Assembly: GCF_022809115.1 (NCBI RefSeq)
Contig: NZ_JALGBH010000002.1
Coordinates: 1-64,000, forward strand
From: Pedobacter montanisoli
GTDB lineage: Bacteria > Bacteroidota > Bacteroidia > Sphingobacteriales > Sphingobacteriaceae
Direction: 5' to 3'
Length of the DNA: 64,000 nt
Below the pieces are notes generated by a model that did not search any database, had not been told where the DNA came from, and saw nothing but the letters and a program-made list of their open reading frames with translations. This document shows, one piece after another, positions 16,894 through 25,605 of this stretch (the first letter of the stretch is position 1; each line of letters starts with the position of its first letter). The position numbers and the translations under genes are program-made.

Positions 16894-18264
16894 ATGCAAG
16901 AAATCAAAAAATATGTGGAGGATAACAAGCAACGTTTTTTAGACGAGTTGTTTGAGTTATTGCGCTTTCCTTCGGTAAGTGCCGATCCTAAATATAAAGA
17001 CGATGTTTTAAAGACCGCCGATTTTGTGGCGCAAAAACTTAAAGATGCGGGAGCTGATAAAGTTGAGATTTGCCCTACAGCGGGTTATCCGATAGTGTAT
17101 GGTGAAAAAATCATCGATGCAGGTTTACCTACCGTTTTAATTTATGGTCATTACGATGTACAACCACCAGATCCTTTGGAGCTTTGGAAAACACCTCCTT
17201 TTGAACCTACAATAAGAGATGGTAAAATTTATGCACGTGGTGCCTGCGATGATAAAGGCCAGTTCTATATGCATGTTAAGGCGTTTGAATTGATGATGAA
17301 AACCAATACGCTGGCATGTAACGTTAAATTCATGATAGAAGGGGAGGAGGAAGTAGGTTCTGCTAATCTGGCTACTTTTGTAAAAGCCAATACAGAACGT
17401 TTAAAAGCAGATATCGTGTTGATTTCTGATACTTCGATGATCAGCATGGAAAATCCATCTATCGAAACGGGTTTACGTGGTTTAGCTTATATGGAAGTAG
17501 AAGTTACCGGTCCAAACCGCGATTTGCACTCTGGCGTTTATGGTGGGGCTGTAGCTAACCCGGCAACTATCTTATGTAAAATGATCGCTTCTCTACATGA
17601 CGAGAACAACCATATTACCGTACCGGGATTTTATGATAAAGTATTGGAACTTACTCTTAAAGAAAGAGAAGCTTTAAATGCTGCTCCGTTTGATCTGGAC
17701 GAGTACAAAAAAGACCTTGATATTGATGCCGAATGGGGTGAGAAAGGTTATACTACTTTAGAACGTACAGGTATAAGACCAACCTTGGAGGTTAATGGTA
17801 TTTGGAGCGGTTACATTGGCGAAGGTGCTAAAACCGTATTGCCAAGTAAAGCCAATGCTAAAATTTCAATGCGTTTGGTGCCAAATCAGAACTCTACAGA
17901 GATCAGTGATTTGTTTACTAAGCATTTTGAAAGTATTGCTCCTGATTATGTAAAGGTAAAGGTAACTCCTCATCATGGTGGCGAGCCTGTGGTAACGCCA
18001 ACCGATAGTATTGCTTACAAAGCAGCAGAAAAAGCAATTGAAGATAGTTTTGGTAAACAAGCTATACCTACAAGAGGTGGTGGTAGTATTCCTATTGTAG
18101 CATTGTTTGAAGATGTGTTAGGTATTAAATCTGTATTATTAGGTTTTGGATTAGACAGCGATGCTTTACACTCTCCAAACGAGAAATACGATGTGTTCAA
18201 CTACTATAAAGGTATTGAGACCTTACCGTTATTCCATAAGTATTTTGCTGAGTTCAGCAAATAA
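16894..18264 (+). CDS. M20 family dipeptidase
   Basis: A zinc-dependent exopeptidase of the M20 (ArgE/DapE/ACY1/CPG2) group, 456 aa from the chosen ATG. The metal-binding and catalytic segments are IYGHYDVQPPDPLELW (His and Asp), GACDDKGQFYMH (bridging Asp), IEGEEEVGS (catalytic Glu and zinc Glu), LISDTSMIS (Asp) and DALHSPNEKYDV (C-terminal His). The dimerisation domain lies between (about 195-355). It has no signal peptide, so it is cytoplasmic. It probably completes peptide breakdown to amino acids, as does the M42 peptidase encoded next to it on the other strand. Confidence 0.93.
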   Translation: MQEIKKYVEDNKQRFLDELFELLRFPSVSADPKYKDDVLKTADFVAQKLKDAGADKVEICPTAGYPIVYGEKIIDAGLPTVLIYGHYDVQPPDPLELWKTPPFEPTIRDGKIYARGACDDKGQFYMHVKAFELMMKTNTLACNVKFMIEGEEEVGSANLATFVKANTERLKADIVLISDTSMISMENPSIETGLRGLAYMEVEVTGPNRDLHSGVYGGAVANPATILCKMIASLHDENNHITVPGFYDKVLELTLKEREALNAAPFDLDEYKKDLDIDAEWGEKGYTTLERTGIRPTLEVNGIWSGYIGEGAKTVLPSKANAKISMRLVPNQNSTEISDLFTKHFESIAPDYVKVKVTPHHGGEPVVTPTDSIAYKAAEKAIEDSFGKQAIPTRGGGSIPIVALFEDVLGIKSVLLGFGLDSDALHSPNEKYDVFNYYKGIETLPLFHKYFAEFSK

Positions 18265-18284
18265 TCATTGATAAAATTAAAAAG

Positions 18285-18316
18285 AAAGCCCGGATTTAAA
18301 ACCCGGGCTTTTCTTT
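18285..18316 (+). terminator. Bidirectional terminator between the M20 and M42 peptidase genes
   Basis: A 9-bp stem AAAGCCCGG / CCGGGCTTT with a T-run on the plus side and a partial T-run on the minus side. Both convergent peptidase genes end near it. Confidence 0.85.
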
Positions 18317-18339
18317 TAAGATATGTTTTTAAATAAACC

Positions 18340-19464
18340 TTATAGTTTAGAAAACTCTCTAAAATCTTGTCCCTCTTTAATGCTCAATAAGCTTTCGTAA
18401 ATTAAACGGATTACATTATCTACGTCTTCTTTATGAACCATTTCTACTGTGGTATGCATATAGCGTAACGGTAAAGAGATCAATGCAGAAGGTACACCAC
18501 CATTTGAATATGCAAAAGCGTCTGTATCGGTTCCTGTTGAACGTGAAGAAGCCTGGCGCTGGAATGGAATTTCATTTTCCTCAGCGGTTTTGATCAGGAG
18601 CTTATTCAAATTAGTTTGTACTGCCGGAGCATAAGAAACTACCGGTCCTTTACCTGCAAATAATTCGCCCTGTGTGTTTTTGTTGATCATAGGCGTAGTG
18701 GTATCATGCGTAACATCGGTAACGATAGCCACATTTGGTTTAATGCGCTGTGCAATCATTTCGGCACCGCGTAAACCAATTTCTTCCTGTACGGAGTTAA
18801 CGATATATAAGCCAAAAGGCAGTTTCTTTTTATTTTCCTTTAATAAACGGGCTACCTCGGCAATCATAAAGCCACCTGCACGATTATCTAAAGCGCGGCC
18901 TACATAATAACGATCGTTTAACACCATGAATTCATCTTCATAAGTAATTACACAACCAACATGTACGCCTAAAGCTTCTACTTCTTCTTTGGTGGTGCAA
19001 CCACAATCCAAGAAAATGTTTTTTAATTCAGGAGCCTGTTCTTTTTCGCCTGATCGGGTGTGTATAGCGGGCCATCCAAAAACAGCTTTTACGATACCCT
19101 TTTCTGTATGAATGTTTACTCGCTTTGAAGGTGCGATCTGATGATCTGAACCGCCGTTACGAATTACATAGATCAGGCCATCGGGCGTAATATAGTTTAC
19201 ATACCATGAAATCTCATCGGCATGCGCTTCAATAACTACTTTATAATCGGCTTTAGGATTGATTACGCCAACCGCAGTACCATAATTATCAACAAAATAA
19301 TCATCAATATAGGGCTTTAAATATTCTAACCAAAGCTTTTGTCCCTGCCATTCATATCCGGTAGGCGATGCATTATTGATATATTCTTCAAAAAATTGTA
19401 ATGATTTTTTAGTTACTACAGGAGTATGTTTTTTCTTTTTTTCGTCTGCTTCTTTCTTTGCCAT
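18340..19464 (-). CDS. M42 family metallopeptidase (glutamyl aminopeptidase-like)
   Basis: A 374-aa cytoplasmic di-zinc aminopeptidase. The M42 ligands are visible: His81 in IEAHADEISW, Asp in GRALDNRAGG, the catalytic Glu and zinc Glu in SVQEEIGLRGA, Asp in IVTDVTHDTTTP, and His in RYMHTTVEMVHKEDV near the C-terminus. The first ~20 residues are highly charged (Lys/Glu-rich) with no signal peptide. M42 enzymes form large tetrahedral assemblies that trim N-terminal residues from peptides. It converges on the M20 dipeptidase gene. Confidence 0.93.
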   Translation of the reverse strand: MAKKEADEKKKKHTPVVTKKSLQFFEEYINNASPTGYEWQGQKLWLEYLKPYIDDYFVDNYGTAVGVINPKADYKVVIEAHADEISWYVNYITPDGLIYVIRNGGSDHQIAPSKRVNIHTEKGIVKAVFGWPAIHTRSGEKEQAPELKNIFLDCGCTTKEEVEALGVHVGCVITYEDEFMVLNDRYYVGRALDNRAGGFMIAEVARLLKENKKKLPFGLYIVNSVQEEIGLRGAEMIAQRIKPNVAIVTDVTHDTTTPMINKNTQGELFAGKGPVVSYAPAVQTNLNKLLIKTAEENEIPFQRQASSRSTGTDTDAFAYSNGGVPSALISLPLRYMHTTVEMVHKEDVDNVIRLIYESLLSIKEGQDFREFSKL

Positions 19465-19575
19465 AACGTTTTTTTATGATAATGAGTAAATGTACATATT
19501 AGACCCATATTTTGAAACCAATTTATTGATTTTTGACAGCAAAATCATTATTTTAAGGCCAAAAAATAGATAGGT

Positions 19576-19977
19576 ATGAACATGACAAAAATTATTATTC
19601 CTGGATTTGTATTCATTGTATTGGTGATTGTGGGCTTAATGTGGGGGCTGCCCCGATACAATGTATGGCAACAAGAAATGGCGGGTAAAGCAGAAATGGC
19701 TAAGGCCGAGCAGAACCGTAGAATTTTAGTGGAAGAAGCTAAAGCTCGTTTAGAGGCCGAACGCTTAAACGCAGCTGCCGAAATTGAAAGAGCTAAAGGT
19801 ATGGCCGAAGCGATGAAAGTAGAAAATGGCACTTTATCCCCTACTTACAACCAGTATTTATTTATCAGAACATTAGAGAAACTGGCAGACAAAGGAAGCC
19901 TTCCGCAGATTATTTATGTACCATCAGAAGGGTTAACTCCGGTTATGGATATACATAAAACTTTACCCAAGCAGTAA
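19576..19977 (+). CDS. Small membrane protein resembling the tail of an SPFH/stomatin-type protein
   Basis: A 133-aa protein with one N-terminal transmembrane helix (about 7-25), then an Ala/Glu/Arg-rich coiled coil (about 38-85, EEAKARLEAERLNAAAEIERAKGMAEAM) and a short C-terminal region with FIRTLEKLADKGSLPQIIYVPSEG. The coiled coil and the following segment look like the C-terminal half of prohibitin/stomatin-type (SPFH) proteins, but the SPFH domain itself is absent. Whether it is a stand-alone family or a trimmed relative cannot be decided here. The ATG at 19582 is an alternative start. It overlaps the convergent GNAT gene by 15 bases at the 3' end. Confidence 0.75.
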   Translation: MNMTKIIIPGFVFIVLVIVGLMWGLPRYNVWQQEMAGKAEMAKAEQNRRILVEEAKARLEAERLNAAAEIERAKGMAEAMKVENGTLSPTYNQYLFIRTLEKLADKGSLPQIIYVPSEGLTPVMDIHKTLPKQ

Positions 19978-20376
19978 TTCCATTTTGATATATTGTAAAT
20001 GGTTTCGTGAAAAAGGTTCTCCTGAAGTTACGAAACCATTTTTTTCATAAAAGCCAATGGCATCAACTCTGGCATTGCACCAGATTTTAGAAAGCTTCTC
20101 AGTTTTGCAGAAACTGATGAGGTTTTGTATAATTAGGTTTCCTAAACCTTTTCGTTGCATATGCGGTAAAACAGCCAGTTTTCTAAACTGTGCCCGGTCT
20201 TGATCTATAAATAAAGAAACTACTCCGGTCAATGCATGGTTTACATAAAGGCCAAAATGTATTCCGTTAAAATCATCATCTAATTTTACCGCTTCCAGAT
20301 CTTTGCCGGGATACATGGCCTCTTGTCTTATGGCCCATGTAAGCGAAGGGAAAGTCTGTTCTATGACAACGTTCAT
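19963..20376 (-). CDS. GNAT family N-acetyltransferase
   Basis: A 137-aa acetyl-CoA-dependent acyltransferase. Motif A, FRKLAVLPHMQRKGLGNLI, holds the acetyl-CoA pyrophosphate-binding loop (Q/RxxGxG/A). The C-terminal part has IWCNARVDAIGFYEKNGFVTSGE, the usual motif B of GNAT enzymes. The substrate is unknown. It lies 24 bases downstream of an MFS transporter gene on the same strand, so the two may be co-transcribed. Confidence 0.88.
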   Translation of the reverse strand: MNVVIEQTFPSLTWAIRQEAMYPGKDLEAVKLDDDFNGIHFGLYVNHALTGVVSLFIDQDRAQFRKLAVLPHMQRKGLGNLIIQNLISFCKTEKLSKIWCNARVDAIGFYEKNGFVTSGEPFSRNHLQYIKMELLLG

Positions 20377-20400
20377 GATCGAAGCAGGAAAATTACCTGT

Positions 20401-21582
20401 TTATTCTGCGTATAATTTTCTGGAGTACAAGCGATAGATCAGTATATTTAAAATGATAGTAGCTGTAATACCATAGCAAAACATAGCCCAACCGCCTACA
20501 GACCATAGCCATAAGCCTAAAGCAGAACCACAGCTGGCGCCCACAAAACTTACCGACATAAAAATGGTATTTAACCTGTTTCTGGCTTCAGGAACCAAAG
20601 TGTAGATGCGGGTTTGATTGGTTACGTGAATGGCCTGCTGACCTATATCTATAAGGATGATTCCTATCACAAAAAGGAAAACACTATGACCGGTAAAGTA
20701 AAACAAAGCCACACTGACTAATTCTAAAATAAAACCAATCATGATGTTTTTACGGGGATTGTTACCTCCGCCACTTAATTTACCTACTAATGGGGCTGCT
20801 AATGCACCTGCGGCTCCGGCAATACCAAACAAACCAATTTGGTAAGCGCTAAACTCATGAGGAGGATTGGCAAGGTACAGTACCATGGTGGTCCAAAAAC
20901 CCATGATTACAATAAATGCAAAGAAATTAATTAAAGAAGCTTCGCGTAAAACCGGCTGCGTTTTGATATAAGAAAACATGGAACCCATGAGCTGTTTGTA
21001 ACTTCCTTTAAAAGAAGGTAAGCTTTTAGGAAAACGAAGGGCCATCAGTACAATCAGTAAGGCACATACACCTGCCGCAATGAGAAACATGGCTCTCCAT
21101 CCCAGCAGATCGCCCACCGCGCCACTCACAGCTCTTGATGCCAGAATGCCTACCAATAAACCACTCATTACAATGCCAATGTTATGTCCGCGATTTTCAT
21201 CGCTGCTTAAATTAGCGGCTAAGGGTAATATTAACTGCGGAACAATAGAACATGCACCTATTAATACACTGGCTATTTCGAGTACCAAAAAACTTTTGGC
21301 GGCGGCGGCCATTAATAGAGAAGCTATGGCCAAAGCGGTAATGATGAGGATTTGTTTTTTTCTTTCAAACATATCGCCCAATGGTACCAATAAAAATAAG
21401 CCCACTGCATAACCGGCCTGTGTTAAAAATGTGATACTCCCGGCTCTGCTTTCGGTAAGATTGAACTCTTTAGCCACTAAAATTACCAGAGGCTGGCAAT
21501 AATAAATGTTGGCTACAATTAAACCGGTGCAAAAAGCCATCAATAGAATATCGGCTCTTTTTAAGGTAGTTGAAACTTGCAT
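20401..21582 (-). CDS. Major facilitator superfamily transporter
   Basis: A 393-aa inner-membrane transporter with 12 predicted helices. Motif A appears between helices 2 and 3 as PLGDMFERKKQ. The N-terminal sequence LIVANIYYCQPLVILVAKEFNLTESRAG places it with the drug/solute exporter-like MFS proteins often annotated as arabinose-efflux-type permeases. The substrate is unknown. It begins just after the terminator of the carboxylase gene and probably carries the GNAT gene downstream. Confidence 0.9.
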   Translation of the reverse strand: MQVSTTLKRADILLMAFCTGLIVANIYYCQPLVILVAKEFNLTESRAGSITFLTQAGYAVGLFLLVPLGDMFERKKQILIITALAIASLLMAAAAKSFLVLEIASVLIGACSIVPQLILPLAANLSSDENRGHNIGIVMSGLLVGILASRAVSGAVGDLLGWRAMFLIAAGVCALLIVLMALRFPKSLPSFKGSYKQLMGSMFSYIKTQPVLREASLINFFAFIVIMGFWTTMVLYLANPPHEFSAYQIGLFGIAGAAGALAAPLVGKLSGGGNNPRKNIMIGFILELVSVALFYFTGHSVFLFVIGIILIDIGQQAIHVTNQTRIYTLVPEARNRLNTIFMSVSFVGASCGSALGLWLWSVGGWAMFCYGITATIILNILIYRLYSRKLYAE

Positions 21583-21589
21583 AAAAAAT

Positions 21590-21620
21590 AAAAAGCCAAA
21601 TTTAGCATTTGGCTTTTTGA
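21590..21620 (-). terminator. Terminator after the acyl-CoA carboxylase gene
   Basis: An inverted repeat AAAAGCCAAAT...ATTTGGCTTTTT, 35 bases beyond the carboxylase stop on the minus strand. The symmetrical A/T flanks allow function in either direction. Confidence 0.8.
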
Positions 21621-21654
21621 ATAGGGGTTATGATTTAAAAAAATAACATAAATC

Positions 21655-23196
21655 TTATAAAGGAATATTGCCGTGTTTTTTACGAGGTGCATTTACCACT
21701 TTGTTCTCCAGCATTTTAAAGGCTTTAATTAATTTTGCTCTTGTTTGCGAAGGCTCAATTACTTCGTCTATAAAGCCTCGTTCTGCGGCACGGTAAGGAT
21801 TTGCAAAGATGTTTGAATAAAGTTTCTCTTTTTCCAACCATTTTTCTTCAGGGTTTTCAGCTCCACTGATCTCTTTCTTAAAGATAATTTCAGCAGCACC
21901 TTTAGCACCCATTACAGCAATCTCAGCACTTGGCCATGCGTAATTCATATCGGCACCAATATGTTTAGAGTTCATTACATCATAAGCACCGCCATAGGCT
22001 TTACGGGTAATTACTGTAACGCGAGGTACGGTGGCTTCACTAAAAGCATATAACAATTTGGCTCCGTTTGTAATGATTCCATTCCATTCCTGATCTGTTC
22101 CTGGTAAGAAACCTGGTACATCTTCAAAAACAAGTAAAGGAATGTTAAAACAATCGCAGAAACGTACAAAACGTGCAGCTTTAACCGAAGCATTATTGTC
22201 TAATACACCTGCCAGATAAGCTGGCTGATTGGCTACAATACCTATGCTGCGGCCAGCAAGGCGTGCAAATCCTACTACAATGTTTTCTGCATAAGCGGCA
22301 TGTACTTCTAAAAAGCTATTGGTATCCGTTACCTCATGAATTACATCTCTGATATCATAAGGTTGGGTTGCATTTTGAGGTAACAATTCATCTAAAGATG
22401 ATCTTGTTTCATCTGCATTTTCATACGGAAGCTGCACAGCAGTTTCTTCACAGTTCTGAGGGATATAGCTTAAGAGTTTTTTAATATGACCGATAGCCTC
22501 AATTTCATTGGCACAGGCAAAATGGGTTACACCCGATTTGGTGGCATGTGTTGAGGCTCCACCCAATTCTTCTGAAGTAACTTCTTCGTGAGTTACCGTT
22601 TTTACCACATTTGGTCCGGTTACAAACATATATGAAGTATGTTCTACCATTAAAATAAAATCGGTAATTGCCGGCGAATAAACGGCTCCGCCAGCGCATG
22701 GACCCATAATAGCAGAAAGCTGCGGAATTACGCCCGAAGCTTGTACATTACGGTAAAAAATATCGGCATAACCGCCTAAAGAAACCACCCCTTCTTGAAT
22801 ACGGGCACCGCCGCTGTCATTTAAACCTATAATAGGAGCACCATTTTTCATGGCCATATCCATGATTTTACAGATTTTTTCGGCATGTGTTTCAGATAGT
22901 GAACCTCCAAATACGGTAAAATCTTGTGAGAAAACGTAAGTTAAACGACCATTTACGGTTCCATAACCTGTAATAACCCCATCGCCAAGATATTTTTCGC
23001 GCTCCATGCCAAAATCGGTACTGCGGTGCGTAACCATCATCCCAATTTCTTCAAAACTTCCCTCATCTAACAGGAAATGAATACGTTCGCGAGCGGTAAG
23101 TTTTCCTTTCTTGTGCTGACTGTCTATGCGGGCCTGTCCGCCGCCAAGGTGTGCTTTCTTTATTTTATCTTGTAATAAGTCGATCTTACTTTTCAT
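21655..23196 (-). CDS. Acyl-CoA carboxylase beta subunit (carboxyltransferase)
   Basis: A 513-aa biotin-dependent carboxyltransferase of the PccB/MmdA group, which moves CO2 from biotin to propionyl-CoA or a related acyl-CoA, or works in reverse on methylmalonyl-CoA. The N-terminal half has [14 protein letters not shown] and [14 protein letters not shown], the oxyanion and CoA-binding loops. The C-terminal half has [33 protein letters not shown] and the final RKKHGNIPL, all family hallmarks. No biotin carboxylase or biotin carrier gene is nearby, so its partners are encoded elsewhere. It lies 8 bases after the DUF1648 gene in an apparent operon. Confidence 0.93.
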   Translation of the reverse strand: MKSKIDLLQDKIKKAHLGGGQARIDSQHKKGKLTARERIHFLLDEGSFEEIGMMVTHRSTDFGMEREKYLGDGVITGYGTVNGRLTYVFSQDFTVFGGSLSETHAEKICKIMDMAMKNGAPIIGLNDSGGARIQEGVVSLGGYADIFYRNVQASGVIPQLSAIMGPCAGGAVYSPAITDFILMVEHTSYMFVTGPNVVKTVTHEEVTSEELGGASTHATKSGVTHFACANEIEAIGHIKKLLSYIPQNCEETAVQLPYENADETRSSLDELLPQNATQPYDIRDVIHEVTDTNSFLEVHAAYAENIVVGFARLAGRSIGIVANQPAYLAGVLDNNASVKAARFVRFCDCFNIPLLVFEDVPGFLPGTDQEWNGIITNGAKLLYAFSEATVPRVTVITRKAYGGAYDVMNSKHIGADMNYAWPSAEIAVMGAKGAAEIIFKKEISGAENPEEKWLEKEKLYSNIFANPYRAAERGFIDEVIEPSQTRAKLIKAFKMLENKVVNAPRKKHGNIPL

Positions 23197-23204
23197 TATA
23201 CAGG

Positions 23205-23711
23205 TTATTTATCGGTTTTTTTGAGAGATTTAGCAACGAATGTAATAATTAAAATAGTAACACTGGCAAATGCCAATAATAAAATCCATGGAGGTAATGC
23301 GGTGTTTTTTACATCTGCAGCTTTTGTTGTAAAATAAAAGATCAGTAAAAAAATGCTAACTATAATGAGTTTCAGGTAGCGTAGCAATCTGGTAGCATTT
23401 GTATATTGCCGTAAGGCATTTGCTTCTGTAATTTGTGTGGGGTAATTGAAAATATGAGGATACCTGTTTAAAATAGTTAATAAGGTATAAATAGCAATAG
23501 CGATTAAAGGCAGGGCAAAGATTTCTTTTTTACTGCCAAACCTGTCTGCTTCACCTGCCAGATTAAAATGAACAGGAACCGTATCGGGAAGATTTTTATA
23601 GTTTACAACAGTAAAAACAGCCAATGTTAAGAGTACAATTATACTAATCACTTCAATTATAATATCGAATTTGCTTAAATTAAGCTTTAACTTTGGTCTG
23701 TTATTTTCCAT
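23205..23711 (-). CDS. DUF1648 domain membrane protein
   Basis: A 168-aa inner-membrane protein with four hydrophobic segments (about 18-38, 72-90, 108-126, 140-160). The segment [24 protein letters not shown] between the first two is the DUF1648 signature found in SdpI-like and related proteins. Its role is unknown. It lies 3 bases after the porin gene and 8 before the carboxylase gene. Confidence 0.85.
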   Translation of the reverse strand: MENNRPKLKLNLSKFDIIIEVISIIVLLTLAVFTVVNYKNLPDTVPVHFNLAGEADRFGSKKEIFALPLIAIAIYTLLTILNRYPHIFNYPTQITEANALRQYTNATRLLRYLKLIIVSIFLLIFYFTTKAADVKNTALPPWILLLAFASVTILIITFVAKSLKKTDK

Positions 23712-23714
23712 AAT

Positions 23715-24950
23715 TTACCATCTATATTGTAAGCGGGCAGTGAACACATCATCTTTCAGATCTTCCTGATAACCGTTAGCTTGTGTAGGATTGTTTTTAA
23801 CGTGTTCATTGTATAAAGTTAATTTTATGCGACCATTGATGGCATAGGTAAGGCCATAACCCAATGTAGCATATTTTATATCGCCGGCAGTGGTATTGTT
23901 GCCCGCTTTACCAATTTCAGCTTCTTTTACTTCGGTATTGGGATCGTAAACATCGTAGGCTAAAAGAGCGGTTAAATTGGTTTTTGCAATCTGATGAGTA
24001 AACCAGAAATAGTAGCCGTTAAATTTTCTGAGGTAAAGATTGCTTGCCGGCTGACTGTTAAAACTGGTGCTGGCCGTTGGGCCGTTAACAGTTGTTGATG
24101 CTGCAATACCGGGTTGGGTACCTTCTACATATTCTGTTTTAAAGCTGGTTTTTCCCAGTGGATTGGCAAACTGAAACTGTAGGTTTGCACCATAATATTC
24201 TCTTTTTAAATTCTTTCCAACATTCTGGCTATTGGTTAAAGCTACAAAACCATGGTCTTTAAAAGTAAAATAGGTATCTGTATTGCTACGTACCGTACCG
24301 CCGTAATAAGAAGCACCAAAACCTAGAGACATGGTTTTATTGGCCAAACTATCGAAATCGAAAGCCAGATTAGCTACAATGTCTTTCTTAGAATCGTAGT
24401 CACGGGCTGTAAGGCCGCTGCCATTGATTACAGCCAGATCAGCCGATAAATATTTTAAAACCTGATGAGGTTTGTAGCTAATCATTGCACCTAAATCACG
24501 CTCTCTGGGCATTAAGGTTTGAAATACCCTTGCTCGCTCAGGAAAATCCCGGTATCCCGATGAATAAATAATTGAATAGCCGAAAGGTCGGTTAAATAAT
24601 CCGCCGGTTAAAAGAAAACTTTCAACTTTGGGTAGGTGAAGCTGTATAAAAGCATCCATTAAATTTACACCATTTTGAGTAGCATCTAACTGGAAAACAA
24701 TGTTAGAGTATTCATCAACCCTATCTATTTTTAAGCGACCTCTCCTGATCATAAACCTGCTATCGCTGTTTTGCGAAAAATCTCCTCCAGAAAAAGATAC
24801 AATACCGTTAGATTGCGCTTTTTGATATTGTGTTTGCAGGTAACCCGTTATTTTAATATCGTGTATATCTTTTGATGAGGGTGCATTGTTGTTCTGGGCA
24901 AAAAGTGTAAAAGGTGTAAGGGTAATGAGGTAAGCAATTATCTTTTTCAT
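23715..24950 (-). CDS. Phosphate-selective porin O/P family outer-membrane protein
   Basis: A 411-aa outer-membrane porin. The signal peptide (1-18, LFAQ) is followed by IKITGYLQTQYQKAQ, then FMIRRGRLKIDRVDEYSNIVFQLDAT split over two strands, which is the typical opening of the OprP/OprO (porin_O_P) family. Many amphipathic strands follow, and the last is FTARLQYRW with a terminal Trp. By family it would pass anions such as phosphate or polyphosphate, though in Bacteroidota these porins are broader. It is the first gene of an operon with DUF1648 and the carboxylase. A tandem 11-bp repeat sits upstream. Confidence 0.88.
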   Translation of the reverse strand: MKKIIAYLITLTPFTLFAQNNNAPSSKDIHDIKITGYLQTQYQKAQSNGIVSFSGGDFSQNSDSRFMIRRGRLKIDRVDEYSNIVFQLDATQNGVNLMDAFIQLHLPKVESFLLTGGLFNRPFGYSIIYSSGYRDFPERARVFQTLMPRERDLGAMISYKPHQVLKYLSADLAVINGSGLTARDYDSKKDIVANLAFDFDSLANKTMSLGFGASYYGGTVRSNTDTYFTFKDHGFVALTNSQNVGKNLKREYYGANLQFQFANPLGKTSFKTEYVEGTQPGIAASTTVNGPTASTSFNSQPASNLYLRKFNGYYFWFTHQIAKTNLTALLAYDVYDPNTEVKEAEIGKAGNNTTAGDIKYATLGYGLTYAINGRIKLTLYNEHVKNNPTQANGYQEDLKDDVFTARLQYRW

Positions 24951-25003
24951 TCGTCAGATTTTGAGGGTGTTAAATTACTGCAAATTTTGCTGTATTGAAT
25001 TAG

Positions 25004-25025
25004 AAATGCATAAAAAATGCATAAA
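25004..25025 (-). repeat. Tandem 11-bp repeat, possible response-regulator site upstream of the porin
   Basis: Two perfect adjacent copies of AAATGCATAAA (25004-25014 and 25015-25025). They lie 54-75 bases upstream of the porin ATG and 15-37 bases upstream of a -7-like AAAATTTG (24981-24988, minus strand). An 11-bp period is the spacing used by PhoB/OmpR-type regulators. Regulator identity is inference. Confidence 0.5.
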
Positions 25026-25085
25026 GATTAAACCGATTTCAAGTGAGATTTAAAGATAAATTACAATTTAATTACGATTTTTTTA

Positions 25086-25115
25086 TTTGATTTTTAATTT
25101 GCGGTCTTACTTTTG
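25086..25115 (+). promoter_or_regulatory. -33/-7 promoter for the small 111-aa protein gene
   Basis: TTTG (25086-25089), an 18-base spacer and TACTTTTG (25108-25115). This is one of the best-spaced promoters in the window and supports the ATG at 25132 as the start. Confidence 0.6.
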
Positions 25116-25131
25116 TATCAAATCGAACTCG

Positions 25132-25467
25132 ATGACAGTTAGAAAATTTAAGGTTTTTATTGCAATTGCGTTTATAAGCATCTTTGTAGCTAAGATGGTT
25201 ATATCGATTGCTCCTGTATTTTCTGGCGAACTTGACAACAAGTTTATGAATGCCGTTATCATGCAGCTTGAAAACGAGCATCATGGTGAAGATGGCAAAT
25301 CGAGTATTAAATATGCCGATCATAAGGCTTATTTTGAGCGTACAGAGCTTACCTATGTAAGTGAAGATATCGATTATGGCGTAACCAATAGCTTTATTGA
25401 ACATTCGCGCCGGTATGTAGATCCATACCATCCACAGGTGCCCACACCTCCTCCTAACTTTTCTTAA
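25132..25467 (+). CDS. Small secreted or membrane-anchored protein of unknown function
   Basis: A 111-aa protein that I do not recognise. A basic start (MTVRKFK) and a hydrophobic stretch (about 8-28) form a signal peptide or anchor. The remainder is acidic and polar, rich in His, Glu and Asp (QLENEHHGEDGKSS), and ends in a proline-rich tail with DPYHPQVPTPPPNFS. There are no cysteines. The upstream TTG start would place the promoter inside the gene, so I used the ATG. It is transcribed in the same direction as the SulP/carbonic-anhydrase pair, 138 bases downstream. Confidence 0.65.
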   Translation: MTVRKFKVFIAIAFISIFVAKMVISIAPVFSGELDNKFMNAVIMQLENEHHGEDGKSSIKYADHKAYFERTELTYVSEDIDYGVTNSFIEHSRRYVDPYHPQVPTPPPNFS

Positions 25468-25528
25468 TTCAATATTTTTAGGGTTAAGCCAATGCGCTTA
25501 ATCTGAATTTAAAATGGTATTAGTAAAA

Positions 25529-25580
25529 CTGCGTTTTATGAGGACAGATATGTTTTGTCTAATCAGATCCTGTAACGCAG
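25529..25580 (+). promoter_or_regulatory. Possible structured leader upstream of the SulP gene
   Basis: A 7-bp stem CTGCGTT (25529-25535) / AACGCAG (25574-25580) encloses a second small stem (25542-25546 with 25556-25560). It ends 25 bases before the SulP ATG. I do not recognise a known riboswitch class. Confidence 0.3.
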
Positions 25581-25605
25581 ATGGATATGATTAAGAATTT
25601 AATTT

